Under the pieces are notes generated by a model. It made no database searches. It was not told the origin of the DNA and saw only the letters and a program-made list of their open reading frames with translations. The translations under genes were made by a program, and so were the position numbers. Positions 7,907 to 16,618 of a stretch of DNA of 64,000 bases are shown here, piece by piece. Source of the stretch: Chryseobacterium sp. StRB126 (GTDB taxonomy: Bacteria; Bacteroidota; Bacteroidia; Flavobacteriales; Weeksellaceae); contig NZ_AP014624.1 of NCBI RefSeq assembly GCF_000829375.1, forward strand, positions 2,790,001-2,854,000, in the 5' to 3' direction. Within the stretch, counting starts at the first letter, position 1. Every line of letters starts with the position of its first letter.

Positions 7907-10516
7907 TTAGAATCTGAAAGTCGCAGCCACAGACCACGTTCTTCCGAATCCTAAGAAACCTGTATTGGCATCTGCAATACCCTGGTAAACTCTACCAGCT
8001 TCCTGGTATGTTTTTCCTTTATCCGGACCAGAACCAATTTTATCAGTAGCGTGGATATTAGAACTTAGTTCAGAAATATAATATTTGTTGAACAAGTTGT
8101 AAACGTTCGCTCTTAATGTTAATGATTTTTTCTGACCGATTTCAAATTTGTAACTAGCACCCACATCAAATAGGTTGTAGCTTGGTAATTTTACAATTCC
8201 TCTTTCTCTGTCAGCCTCTGTAAGGAAGTTGATAGGGTTGAACTGCGCATATAATTTGTCATAATATTCCCAGTTTGCATCAACACTGAATGCTTTGGTA
8301 ATGTTATAATCAACTCCTAAGCTTGCTGTTGTTTGGGCAGCATCTCCAACTTTCAGATCTTTAATATTGATCATCCCTGTTGTTCCAGCCACTTCTTGGT
8401 TGCTTTGAACATCAAGAATGTTGAAGTTAGCATTTCCTTTGTATTTCCAGTTTCCAAATGAAACCATCCCTCTTAGTCTAAGGTTAGCAAAAGGTCTTGC
8501 TTTCGCTTCCAATTCAACACCCTGGTGAAGTTGTCCAACGTTCAGAGCATTATAGAAATAAGCGTTTCCAAGTTTTAATTGAGAGAATTTAGCAACATCT
8601 GCAGCTCCTGCATTGAATGTTCTTGAAATGAATCTGTCATCCCACTGCGTTCTGTACGCATTGATGTTAACATCTATATAACGGGATTTGAAGCCATATC
8701 CTAACTCTAAAGAGAAAATTCTTTCATTCTTCGCATCATTGTAGATATTCTGGTTAGAAGGAAAGAGAGCATTAAATAACGGCTGTCTCGAAATAACTCC
8801 TGCATTGAAAAATACATTATGATGATCATCAATATTATAGTTAGCTCCTCCTTTTACAATATAACCTGTTTTGTGATACCATTTGGTTTCTTGGTTACCA
8901 GGAGTATACAACATATAGTCTCTTCTCTTGTAATACTGCTCAGAAACGGATGCCTGAACAGATGCACTTAGTTTTTCAGAACTATATTCAACCATTCCAT
9001 AGATACCAGCCCATTTTACAAGACCTTCGTTATAGATAGATACTTTTTGAGTATTACCTGTCTTCGTTAATGGTTCCGGTTTTACTGTACGGTCAACATA
9101 ATACCCGTTTGGAGCATTTACTGTACTTTTAACAAATAAGGCATCAGATCCTAGCAGATCAGTAGTAATATCATAAAGAGCTCCTTTGTAAGTCTTAAGG
9201 TCTATTCCTCCGTTAAATGTCCAGTTATTCTTTTTATAATTAAGATCAGCAATTACTCCGTACCAGTCATGAGCATTAATACTTTGCTTTCTAACGATAC
9301 CGCTGGTTCCGTTTAAAGTAGCTACATTTTGTCCATTATAATCAGCAGGGGAGCCGGTAGGAGCAACAAAACCTGATTTTTGGAAAGTATTTCCGTTATA
9401 ATCTGTTACTGCACCTCCTCTGTTGTAACGATAAATCATATCCCAATTAATGGTGCCATCTCCACCTGGGCCAGAGTTTGTGAAGTTCATGACATCTTTG
9501 TTGCCGTTTACAATGGAGCCATTAAGTCCGGTACCGCCGCCGCCACGTCCCCAAGAGCCGTAAACAACGGTGGATAATTTCAGGTTGTCATTAATATTCC
9601 AATCCCAGTTTAATGAAGCAATTGGCTTATGGTAGAAGTTTGGTGCTAAATTAAATTGAGAACCATTCAGCATTCCTGTTTGTGGATTGTATCTTCTTCC
9701 ATACGTTTCGAACTGCTGCAAAGTTGCTACATTAGCTCCGGTTGCTGAAGATCTTCTTGTATCGTGTACCTGTGGTGCCCCCGTTGCAATGAAATTGAAC
9801 GCGTGTTTTTCATTAGGCTTAAATCCTGTAGAGAAAAACCATGAATATCCTTCACCTTTAGTTCCGTTGATATAACCATCGCCTTGCCAACGGGAAAGTA
9901 ATACGGTAGTTGCCCATTTGTTTTTCAACCCCGAAGAGTACATCGCTGAAAGCTTTGAGTAATTGTCGTTACCAGCTTCAGCCTTAATCATTGCTTTCTG
10001 CTCAGAATCGGTAGCTTTGGTCACAATATTGATTGTTCCCCCAACAGAAGGAACTACAAATTTAGAAGCTCCCAAACCTCTCTGAATCTGAATAGAGCTT
10101 GCAATATCTGCTAGTCCAGTCCAGTTAGACCAGTAAACGGTACCTCCTTGCATATCATTAACAGGCTGCCCGTTGATGATTACCGCAATATTGGCACCAT
10201 CAAAACCTCTCATGTTAATTCTACTGTCTCCAAATCCGCCACCTACTTTAGTAACGTATACTGAAGGGGTAGACTTCATAATTTCAGGGAATTCTCTGTT
10301 TCCTAGTTTCTCCTGAATTTCAGCTGCCTTAATGTTGGAAACTGCAACAGGTGTTTTTCTCTCTTTGGCTGTTTGGGAAAGGTTTCTACCTACCAACATC
10401 ACCTCATCAATAGATTTAGATTTTTCTAAAGAATCCTTCGTACTCTGCCCATAATACAAGGCGGCCGTTGGTAATACAAGCGCTATAAGAAGTCGCTTTT
10501 TTAAAATAATGCTCAT
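7907..10516 (-). CDS. TonB-dependent outer membrane receptor
   Basis: An 869-residue outer-membrane transporter. It has a signal peptide ending near YYGQS and a TonB-box-like segment (SIDEVMLVG). The plug domain carries the typical strings PSVYVTKVGGGFGDSRINMRG and VPSVGGTINIVTK. A long beta-barrel follows, ending with an aromatic residue (ATFRF). There is no N-terminal carboxypeptidase-like domain and no SusD partner, so it is more like a siderophore, vitamin or metal receptor than a SusC protein. The substrate cannot be told. It is monocistronic, with its own terminator downstream and a 512-base AT-rich region upstream. Length is normal for the family. Confidence 0.9.
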   Translation of the reverse strand: MSIILKKRLLIALVLPTAALYYGQSTKDSLEKSKSIDEVMLVGRNLSQTAKERKTPVAVSNIKAAEIQEKLGNREFPEIMKSTPSVYVTKVGGGFGDSRINMRGFDGANIAVIINGQPVNDMQGGTVYWSNWTGLADIASSIQIQRGLGASKFVVPSVGGTINIVTKATDSEQKAMIKAEAGNDNYSKLSAMYSSGLKNKWATTVLLSRWQGDGYINGTKGEGYSWFFSTGFKPNEKHAFNFIATGAPQVHDTRRSSATGANVATLQQFETYGRRYNPQTGMLNGSQFNLAPNFYHKPIASLNWDWNINDNLKLSTVVYGSWGRGGGGTGLNGSIVNGNKDVMNFTNSGPGGDGTINWDMIYRYNRGGAVTDYNGNTFQKSGFVAPTGSPADYNGQNVATLNGTSGIVRKQSINAHDWYGVIADLNYKKNNWTFNGGIDLKTYKGALYDITTDLLGSDALFVKSTVNAPNGYYVDRTVKPEPLTKTGNTQKVSIYNEGLVKWAGIYGMVEYSSEKLSASVQASVSEQYYKRRDYMLYTPGNQETKWYHKTGYIVKGGANYNIDDHHNVFFNAGVISRQPLFNALFPSNQNIYNDAKNERIFSLELGYGFKSRYIDVNINAYRTQWDDRFISRTFNAGAADVAKFSQLKLGNAYFYNALNVGQLHQGVELEAKARPFANLRLRGMVSFGNWKYKGNANFNILDVQSNQEVAGTTGMINIKDLKVGDAAQTTASLGVDYNITKAFSVDANWEYYDKLYAQFNPINFLTEADRERGIVKLPSYNLFDVGASYKFEIGQKKSLTLRANVYNLFNKYYISELSSNIHATDKIGSGPDKGKTYQEAGRVYQGIADANTGFLGFGRTWSVAATFRF

Positions 10517-11028
10517 GAAATAAACTAGCGTGTTTGATTTTAAGGCTGCAAAGATGAAACTTTATTTTTTAATTAAGTATTAAATCTTTTTTAAGCAATT
10601 TTGTAAACGTCGAAGACTGAGCATGATTGCTGGTTATTTTATGATATGTTAACTTTATTTAACACTTTAATTTGTAGTTTGTTAGATAAATAATTTTAAC
10701 CGAAATGAGTATGTTCTGATGATAATATAAACATTTATTTTGTAAAAAATATTGAGAAATATCAGTATTTTTATACAAAATATAGATTTTTTATATATTA
10801 AATCTATATAAAGAGAATTATTGTATTTCATATTTAATTCATATGACATAATCTGTATTCAAATAGTAAAGAGTAAAGTTTTTATAATAGCTCAATAGAG
10901 GATTGATATATTATAAAAGATAGAATCTTCCGAAAATTTGATACTTTTATTGTAAAGACCCCGACTCTGGTTCATAGTGGGTGTTGTGAACTGATTTTTA
11001 GGTCTTTTCAAAAATTTAAATAATATTT
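10517..11028. other. Intergenic region between TonB receptor and 11029 gene
   Basis: A 512-base, very AT-rich divergent intergenic region. No open frame of credible length and no RNA gene is recognisable. It should contain the promoters for the receptor (leftward) and the hypothetical gene at 11029 (rightward). I find no perfect TTTG/TAnnTTTG pair and no Fur-box-like palindrome. A short dyad of AT bases sits near 10784-10812. Confidence 0.5.
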
Positions 11029-11850
11029 ATGCTACCACTTACGGAGATATCACAATGGAAGAAATTAAGCAGTGCATTTAATAATTCAGAAGAGATCCCT
11101 GAATTGCTCCAAAAGCTATCTGAAACATTTGATATCGATCTGATGATTGAAATCACTACTGAGTACATAAGCCATCAGATGAGTTTGTATGAAGTAACAT
11201 TTGCAGTCTTTCCTTATCTTATAGAGTTGATTGAGAAAACAGAAGACCATGAATTTAAATTGGAGACTTTTCTTTATACAATGGCAATGTTTTCAGAATA
11301 TGGCGGTGATGAAGAAATGGATTTTATTTTTTTGGATAGTAAATGTGATCCGGAAAAGATTGTAGAAATAAAGAATACATTTAATAATTCCTTTGGTAAA
11401 TTAAATCAGATAGCTGTTCTGCTGGAATTGGATATCCTGAAAAAAGACGAATATGATAAAAGGCACTTTCTGACTGCTTTAGCTGTTTCCAATAGAATAT
11501 TTGAGGTATCATCTGTTTTATGGCGATACAGTGAGAATGAAGAATATATATGCACCTGTCCAAGCTGTGGTGAATCCTTAACTTTATGGAATGAAAATGA
11601 TAGGCTTGTTCAATATAAAGAAGACCCTGTTTTCGTAAAAGATCAGGAAAAGTTTTCTGTTGAACCTGCAGTACTCTCAAAAGCAGAATATTCCAAAGCA
11701 ATCATTTCGGAAAAGAATTACCAGTGGCTTAGTTATTATATTGATAAGTTTGAAGTGGAATCACTCAGAGTAATCATCAACTATTTATTTGGTAAGACAA
11801 TCTGTGGATATTGTTATACAAAATTTGAAATTTTTGAAAACATTGAATAA
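11029..11850 (+). CDS. Hypothetical protein with a split CxxC zinc site
   Basis: A 273-residue protein with no recognised family. The N-terminal 160 residues are helical and acidic, like a HEAT-type fold. A CPSC pair (about residue 183) and a CGYC pair near the C-terminus (about residue 263) probably form one zinc site across an insertion. No signal peptide is present. It stands alone, with 280 bases of apparently empty sequence downstream. Proteins of this look appear near polymorphic toxins as immunity proteins, but that is a weak analogy and no toxin is adjacent. Confidence 0.5.
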   Translation: MLPLTEISQWKKLSSAFNNSEEIPELLQKLSETFDIDLMIEITTEYISHQMSLYEVTFAVFPYLIELIEKTEDHEFKLETFLYTMAMFSEYGGDEEMDFIFLDSKCDPEKIVEIKNTFNNSFGKLNQIAVLLELDILKKDEYDKRHFLTALAVSNRIFEVSSVLWRYSENEEYICTCPSCGESLTLWNENDRLVQYKEDPVFVKDQEKFSVEPAVLSKAEYSKAIISEKNYQWLSYYIDKFEVESLRVIINYLFGKTICGYCYTKFEIFENIE

Positions 11851-12045
11851 GGTTATGATGATACTTTTTTAAGACACTATACCACCATTGAAGATACATG
11901 ATTCTTTCTGTACTACTGAGAGTTGGTTTCCTATTCTGGAATCTATGGTGCAAAAACTGTTTTTAAGCTATTCTGGCGGTGTCTTACCGAGTTTTAATGA
12001 GTGTGGTGTAATAGTGATAAGTGCCTTAAAGTAGCTTAAAATCAA

Positions 12046-12084
12046 AATGATTGGCTTTACCTGTCTGTGGCAGAACCAATCATT
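12046..12084 (-). terminator. Hairpin after the last paralog of the JAMM lipoprotein operon
   Basis: Inverted repeat with arms AATGATTGG and CCAATCATT enclosing about 20 bases. The same hairpin with small changes recurs after each of the three paralogs, near 12686-12724 and 13326-13363. It was therefore copied along with the genes. In the minus-strand transcript it lies downstream of each stop codon and may act as terminator or 3' stabiliser. Confidence 0.5.
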
Positions 12085-12130
12085 TGAAATATTTTTTTGA
12101 AAATAGTAAATCTTTTCCTTTTAGAATAGA

Positions 12131-12631
12131 TTATTTAGCAGACCAATCATAACTGTTATACCCATTGAGTCCTCCAAACTCAATCTTTTCTATTTTCATA
12201 TTTGAGAAAAACTGAGAAAAATTGTTGTTCCATTCCCCATGATATTGCTTTACCATATTTTTAATTTGAGGAGGAATTTCATCTTCAAAGGTGATCCAAA
12301 TCACGGGAATTTGATAGCTGTTATCTAATGCTGGTTTATCCATATTAGAATCACAAAAATATAATCTTAAAATATAATTCTTAATCCCAATATCTGTTTT
12401 GCTTCCATATCCTAAACTTACAATATTTATATTTTTATTAATGAGTTCAGTGTTGAATTTGGAAAATTTCTGCCCATAGAATTGTGTTTTATTAGTGGTA
12501 ATTGTATTCAGTTTGGGAGCTACTTCATTGTAAAACTTAATGTAGTCGTTTATGGATAAGGATTGAGCTTTATTGTTATGCATAAAAAATACGCTTATCA
12601 CCAATACGCTTTTTAAGAAGATGGATTTCAT
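12131..12631 (-). CDS. Exported hypothetical protein, paralog 1 of 3
   Basis: A 166-residue protein with a cleavable signal peptide (MKSIFLKSVLVISVFFMHNNKAQS). The mature part contains the conserved strings DYIKFYNEV, KTQFYGQKFSKFNTEL, LRLYFCDSNMDKPALDN and FEDEIPPQIK, shared with the next two genes. The start at 12631 aligns with those paralogs; the frame is open further to 12670. It is probably periplasmic. No family is recognised. It is the last gene of an operon that begins with the JAMM-motif lipoprotein. The signal peptide plus triplication behind a protease-motif protein suggest an immunity or substrate role, which is inference only. Confidence 0.7.
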   Translation of the reverse strand: MKSIFLKSVLVISVFFMHNNKAQSLSINDYIKFYNEVAPKLNTITTNKTQFYGQKFSKFNTELINKNINIVSLGYGSKTDIGIKNYILRLYFCDSNMDKPALDNSYQIPVIWITFEDEIPPQIKNMVKQYHGEWNNNFSQFFSNMKIEKIEFGGLNGYNSYDWSAK

Positions 12632-12770
12632 TAATTTTTGTTTAAAATGGAGTTGTTGTAATGATCTCACTATGGCTAAAATGAAAATGATTGGCTTTAC
12701 CTGTCTGCGATAGAGCCAATCATTTGAAATATTTTTTTGAAAATAGTAAATCTTTTCTTTTTAGGATAAA

Positions 12771-13271
12771 TTATTTAGGAGACCGATCATAATTGTTATA
12801 TCCGTTGAGTCCTATAAATTTTATTTTCTCTATTTTCATATTCGAGAAAAATTGAACAAAAGCATTATTCCACTCTCCATGATATTGCTGTACCATGCTT
12901 TTAATTTGAGGAGGAATTTCGTCTTCAAAGGTGATCGAAATCACAGGAATTTGATACCTGTTATCTAATGCTGGTTTATCCATATTAGAATCACAGAAAT
13001 ATAATCTTAAAATATAGTTCTTGATCCCGATATCTGTTTTACTTCCATATCCTAAACTTACAATATTTATATTTTTATTAATGAGTTCAGTATTGAATTT
13101 GGAAAATTCCTGTCCATAGAATTGTGTTTTATTAGTGGTAATGGTATTCAATTTGGGGACAACTTCATTGTAAAACTTAATGTAGTCATTTATGGATAAA
13201 GATTGGGCTTTATTGTTATGCATAAAAAATACGCTTATCACCAATGTGCTTTTTAAGAAGATAGATTTCAT
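12771..13271 (-). CDS. Exported hypothetical protein, paralog 2 of 3
   Basis: A 166-residue near copy of paralog 1, including the signal peptide and the flanking hairpin, so the 12.0-13.3 kb segment is a recent tandem duplication. Differences lie mostly in the last 40 residues, for example WNNAFVQFF in place of WNNNFSQFF and IKFIGLNGY in place of IEFGGLNGY. The mature protein has one cysteine (in LRLYFCDSN). It is probably periplasmic. Function is unknown; see the JAMM lipoprotein upstream in the operon. Confidence 0.7.
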   Translation of the reverse strand: MKSIFLKSTLVISVFFMHNNKAQSLSINDYIKFYNEVVPKLNTITTNKTQFYGQEFSKFNTELINKNINIVSLGYGSKTDIGIKNYILRLYFCDSNMDKPALDNRYQIPVISITFEDEIPPQIKSMVQQYHGEWNNAFVQFFSNMKIEKIKFIGLNGYNNYDRSPK

Positions 13272-13410
13272 TAATTTTTGTTTAAATTAGAGTTGTTGTA
13301 ATGATCTCACTATGGCTAAATGAAAATGATTGGCTTTACCTATCTGCGGTAGAACCAATCATTGTAGATGCTGTTTTTGAAAATAGTAAATCTTTTCCTT
13401 TTAGAATAGA

Positions 13411-13911
13411 TTATTTAGCAGACCGATCATAATTATTATATCCGTTGAGTCCTACAAATTTTATTTTTTCTATTTTCATATTTGAGAAAAATTCAACAAA
13501 AGTATTATTCCATTCTCCATGATACTGCTGTACCATGCTTTTAATTTGAGGAGGAATCTCATCCTCAAAGGTAATTGTTATCCAGGGAATTTGATACCTG
13601 TTATCTAATGCTGGTTTATCCATATTAGAATCACATAAGAATAATCTTAAAATATAATATTTTTTTCCAGTATCTGTTTTGCTATCATAATCTAATCCTA
13701 CAATATTTATATATCTTTTGTTGAGTTCAGTATTGAATTTGGAAAAATTATGCCCATAAAATTGTGTTTTATCAGAGGCGATTGTGTTTAGGCTGGGAAC
13801 TACACTATTATAAAATGCGATGTAGTCACCCACGGTAACTGATTGAGCCTTATAGCTGTGTGTAAAAAATATACTTATTACAAATAAGCTTTTTAATATT
13901 GTTGATTTCAT
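13411..13911 (-). CDS. Exported hypothetical protein, paralog 3 of 3
   Basis: A 166-residue protein, the most diverged of the three paralogs and the one next to the JAMM lipoprotein gene (20 bases between them). It has the signal peptide MKSTILKSLFVISIFFTHSYKAQS. The start at 13911 aligns with the other two; the frame is open to 13941, which would overlap the lipoprotein stop. Conserved motifs are as in the others (KTQFYGHNFSKFNTEL, CDSNMDKPALDNRYQIP). It is likely the ancestral copy from which the tandem pair downstream arose. Confidence 0.7.
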   Translation of the reverse strand: MKSTILKSLFVISIFFTHSYKAQSVTVGDYIAFYNSVVPSLNTIASDKTQFYGHNFSKFNTELNKRYINIVGLDYDSKTDTGKKYYILRLFLCDSNMDKPALDNRYQIPWITITFEDEIPPQIKSMVQQYHGEWNNTFVEFFSNMKIEKIKFVGLNGYNNYDRSAK

Positions 13912-13931
13912 ATTAAATATTTTAAAATTTA

Positions 13932-15344
13932 TTAGGGACATTTTGATATTTTTACTCCTTCCTTCACTTTCCCACCACTATATGGAATAGTTATTTCTGA
14001 GATTTCTGCATTTATTCTTTTGAGATTTCCATTAGCGTCTGCTTTAGCAATACTAATTCCTGCATTATATTTATCCAAAATATAAGCCATTGCTACAGCT
14101 CTGCTATCATAATCTTCATCTGATGTATCAGTAAATGTACCCGAAGAATAATACTTTTTTGCCTTATAAAATTCAGTTCCCAACAAACTTTCGTCTTTAA
14201 ATGAGCGACTTTGAGTGTCATAATTTTGATCTTTAGAAAATTGCTTAAGAAATTCCTTGGCCAAAGAAGCATCACTAATTACTAAAGCGTATACTTCTGC
14301 AGTTCCTTCACTAGAATTACCATACACAAAACGATATTTCAGATTAGGACTATCATTAAGGGAAGTGATCATGCTGTATAAATCTCCCCCTGAAGGATTA
14401 CCTCTACTCCCTGAATGAGAATGGCCATCCCCAATGTATGTGTTTTTTAGTTGTGAAGATGGAATTGTTCCTTTATCGGCATTTTGTTCTACAGCTTCTG
14501 TTACCTCGAAATCTCCATTAGGTTTTTCACCTATGGCTACTGTCCATTCATTAGAAGCTTGAATTTTTCCTTTCAAAGCGAGGTCCATTTTTTTTTGTAC
14601 TTCACCGCTTTTCAGAATTGTATTAGCATCACTCATAGAACTCTCTGCTTCTTTACAAGGATTTCTAGCGGGAGGTGCCTGACCGCCGCCGCCACCACTA
14701 CCTGTACCTCCATATGAAGGTCCACCACCACTCATACCGCTTCCAAAACCATTATGGTCGACATAGGGAAAGGTAATAGGGCCCTGGCCAGGAGAATCAA
14801 CAACAATTACAATTTCTTCTATAGCTTGCTCTTTTTCTCTGCTTCTTGATGTTATAGAGGCTGAATTATAATAGTTTTGAAACTTTGAAATGATACGTTG
14901 TACTTCAGGTGTATCATCTTTTGCAACTGTAAAATTTACCCAATCTCTTTGCGGATTTATCACCCCAATTAGAAAAGCATTTACTTTATCATCTTTCATG
15001 ATAGGGTAGGCAATAACTTTTGAAGTTTTTCCGTACGTTAAACTTCTTATTTCAAAATAAATGTCACCTACTTCATTCTGGAATTTCTGAGCAAAAGCAG
15101 GATTTTTGTTCATAAACGCCTGTATGATTTCTTTAAACGGCTTATGATAACTGGTGTATTCAGAGTTGTTTTTTTGTGTATTTTTTTGAGTAGTTAAGTT
15201 GTTCTCAAATCTTACAAAGGCTTCAATTTTCTCTCTTTCAGTTCTTTTTTCTTCTTGCATTGTCTCATCTGTTCTACAAGAATTCAAAAAAAATAGAGAT
15301 ACTGTTATTACCAACAGTAACCGTAGAATAATTTTTTTGTTCAT
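13932..15344 (-). CDS. Lipoprotein with a JAMM/JAB metalloprotease motif
   Basis: A 470-residue lipoprotein with lipobox LNSC (Cys23). Residues 30-180 form an unrecognised N-terminal region. A glycine-rich linker follows (about 199-221). The C-terminal domain carries a complete JAMM signature: E266 in a strand typical of the family, then H308-S-H310, seven residues, S318, two residues and D321. JAMM proteins are zinc metallo-isopeptidases, and JAB domains are also used as toxin tips in polymorphic toxins. Placing one on a lipoprotein is unusual. The operon continues with three paralogous exported proteins. Its promoter (15371-15400) is a consensus Bacteroidota promoter with two palindromes just upstream. 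It may be a surface-displayed or periplasmic protease or toxin; the motif is seen, the role is inferred. Confidence 0.75.
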   Translation of the reverse strand: MNKKIILRLLLVITVSLFFLNSCRTDETMQEEKRTEREKIEAFVRFENNLTTQKNTQKNNSEYTSYHKPFKEIIQAFMNKNPAFAQKFQNEVGDIYFEIRSLTYGKTSKVIAYPIMKDDKVNAFLIGVINPQRDWVNFTVAKDDTPEVQRIISKFQNYYNSASITSRSREKEQAIEEIVIVVDSPGQGPITFPYVDHNGFGSGMSGGGPSYGGTGSGGGGGQAPPARNPCKEAESSMSDANTILKSGEVQKKMDLALKGKIQASNEWTVAIGEKPNGDFEVTEAVEQNADKGTIPSSQLKNTYIGDGHSHSGSRGNPSGGDLYSMITSLNDSPNLKYRFVYGNSSEGTAEVYALVISDASLAKEFLKQFSKDQNYDTQSRSFKDESLLGTEFYKAKKYYSSGTFTDTSDEDYDSRAVAMAYILDKYNAGISIAKADANGNLKRINAEISEITIPYSGGKVKEGVKISKCP

Positions 15345-15370
15345 CGATTGTTATAATTTTTTTAGGTTGG

Positions 15371-15400
15371 CAAAATTAAAAATATTTTTTATTTCACAAA
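15371..15400 (-). promoter_or_regulatory. Consensus Bacteroidota promoter of the JAMM lipoprotein operon
   Basis: On the minus strand, TTTG (15397-15400), 18 bases, then TAATTTTG (15371-15378) match TTTG-N18-TAnnTTTG, the primary sigma factor consensus of Bacteroidota. The start codon is 27 bases downstream at 15344. Confidence 0.7.
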
Positions 15401-15430
15401 GTATAGATTTTTTATTTTTTTTAGATTATT

Positions 15431-15470
15431 TTTCGCAAAAGTACATTTGCGAAACGTCAGAACTTGACGT
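15431..15470. promoter_or_regulatory. Two adjacent palindromes upstream of the lipoprotein promoter
   Basis: A perfect 9-base inverted repeat, TTTCGCAAA (15431-15439) and TTTGCGAAA (15446-15454), is followed at once by a 6-base one, ACGTCA (15454-15459) and TGACGT (15465-15470). Both lie upstream of the -33 box of the lipoprotein promoter. They look like operators of one or two dimeric regulators. The second has the AGTTC-centred form also found at the window start and at 42711. Confidence 0.5.
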
Positions 15471-15612
15471 ACTAAAAAAACTTTTTTTACTACCCAATTT
15501 GAAATTGTGGTTGGTTTGATTAGAGAATAAGTTGTATGGATATTTGGGTATATATTGGTACTATGTTGCAGATTTTTTATACCTGTTTATTCATGGGAGT
15601 TGTATAAAAATA

Positions 15613-15650
15613 AAGCCCTGATTGAAACTGAATCAACCAAGGCTATTTTT
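15613..15650. terminator. Imperfect terminator-like hairpin
   Basis: AGCCCTGATTGA and TCAACCAAGGCT form an imperfect stem followed by a T-run on the plus strand and preceded by an A-run, so it could work both ways. It would end leftward transcription through the integrase-like remnant at 15687. Confidence 0.4.
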
Positions 15651-15686
15651 TAGAACTTAATCAAAGTATTCCATGTGTTACTTAGG

Positions 15687-15815
15687 TTATCTTTCCACCT
15701 CTTTGATGGTAATTTTTTTTGCTAAAATGTCTTTTTCAGAAAGAACTTTCTTAGTTGAAATGTTTTCCGGATTCGGGTAAATGAACAGATCAGAATAACT
15801 ACATCCGTTCGGCAT
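15687..15815 (-). pseudogene. Short ORF resembling an integrase N-terminus, beside tRNA-Ala
   Basis: A 42-codon reading frame starting MPNGCSYSDLFIYP. This strongly recalls the N-terminal string of Bacteroidetes tyrosine recombinases (NGCS-S-L-V-PKNWK). The arm-binding and catalytic parts are missing; it then reads through a lysine-rich tail to a stop. It lies just downstream of the 3' end of tRNA-Ala and in the same direction, the classic place for the integrase of an element inserted at a tRNA gene. The short direct repeats GTACACGAT at 15852 and 15863 lie between the two. It is probably a leftover of an excised or decayed element; the family match is from memory. Confidence 0.45.
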
Positions 15816-15931
15816 TTGATTTTTGAACATATATTGTATTAATTATTTGGTACACGATCGAGTACACGATTAATACAATTACAAGAATTGAAATATATAG
15901 CAAACCCTTTATTGGGCGTGGTTTGCAGTAG

Positions 15932-16005
15932 TGGAGAATACGGGATTCGAACCCGTGGCCTTTTGACTGCCAGTCAAACGCGCTAGCCAACTGCGCCAAT
16001 CCCCC
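15932..16005 (-). tRNA. tRNA-Ala (anticodon GGC)
   Basis: A 74-nt cloverleaf on the minus strand. The acceptor stem GGGGGAT pairs with ATTCTCC and includes the G3-U70 wobble pair that is the alanine identity element. The anticodon stem TTTGA/TCAAA encloses loop CTGGCAG, giving anticodon GGC (alanine, GCC/GCT codons). The T-arm is ACGGG-TTCGAAT-CCCGT. The discriminator base is A. CCA is not encoded. Confidence 0.93.
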
Positions 16006-16181
16006 ATTTTTGAAGCGATACAAAAGTAAGTATTTAAATGATATGTACAAATATTTGTAAGAATATTTTTGAAATTTAGTGGTTAATGGAGTTTTTAATT
16101 ACTCAGGACTATAAAAAAACATTAAACTCAACTTTTTTATTACCTATAAATAAAATGGTCCCACATAATAGAGGCTTGTTA

Positions 16182-16409
16182 CTAGAGTACTTCGGTTGAA
16201 GTTTTATCAACTATTGCAATAAAACTATTTTTCAAAAGCTCAGATGGATAAATGAACTGTTCTCCATTATTGTTTCTGATAACTATAGCTGCCTGCTCAT
16301 TGTTTAAGCATCTGTCAATTTGTTCCTGCATTTCATTAAGTTTTCCAGGAGCTACATCCAACGTGTATTTTCCTGTAGAGTGGGTAATCTGAACAATTTT
16401 TTCTTTCAT
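16182..16409 (-). CDS. Small hypothetical protein
   Basis: A 75-residue soluble protein with no recognised family. It contains KYTLDVAPGKLNEMQEQIDRCL and a C-terminal hydrophobic strand. It has no signal peptide. It stands alone between tRNA-Ala and the lipoprotein at 16619, which is divergent. Composition is normal for a real gene, and the start ATG is well placed. It could be a small regulatory or antitoxin-like protein, but nothing shows this. Confidence 0.55.
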   Translation of the reverse strand: MKEKIVQITHSTGKYTLDVAPGKLNEMQEQIDRCLNNEQAAIVIRNNNGEQFIYPSELLKNSFIAIVDKTSTEVL

Positions 16410-16618
16410 GATTAAAAATTTAAGTCTTTCAAAGATAACTTTTTTCCCTTAAGTGAGAAGAAATGTAATGGGAAACAAAGATTTCTTAAAAATACCGCTA
16501 AAAACTAAGAGATAATTTTACTTTTTGTAGCTTTATAGGAGTAATCACATCCTTTGTTTAAAAATCATTTAATAATTAGATAAAAGGTCTCTTAAACTAT
16601 AAATTGATAGATTAAAGC

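Noticed and set aside
15799..16050. 83-codon ORF on the minus strand
   Set aside because: It runs through tRNA-Ala; the string GGLAQLASAFDWQSKGHGFESRILH is the usual translation of a tRNA gene.
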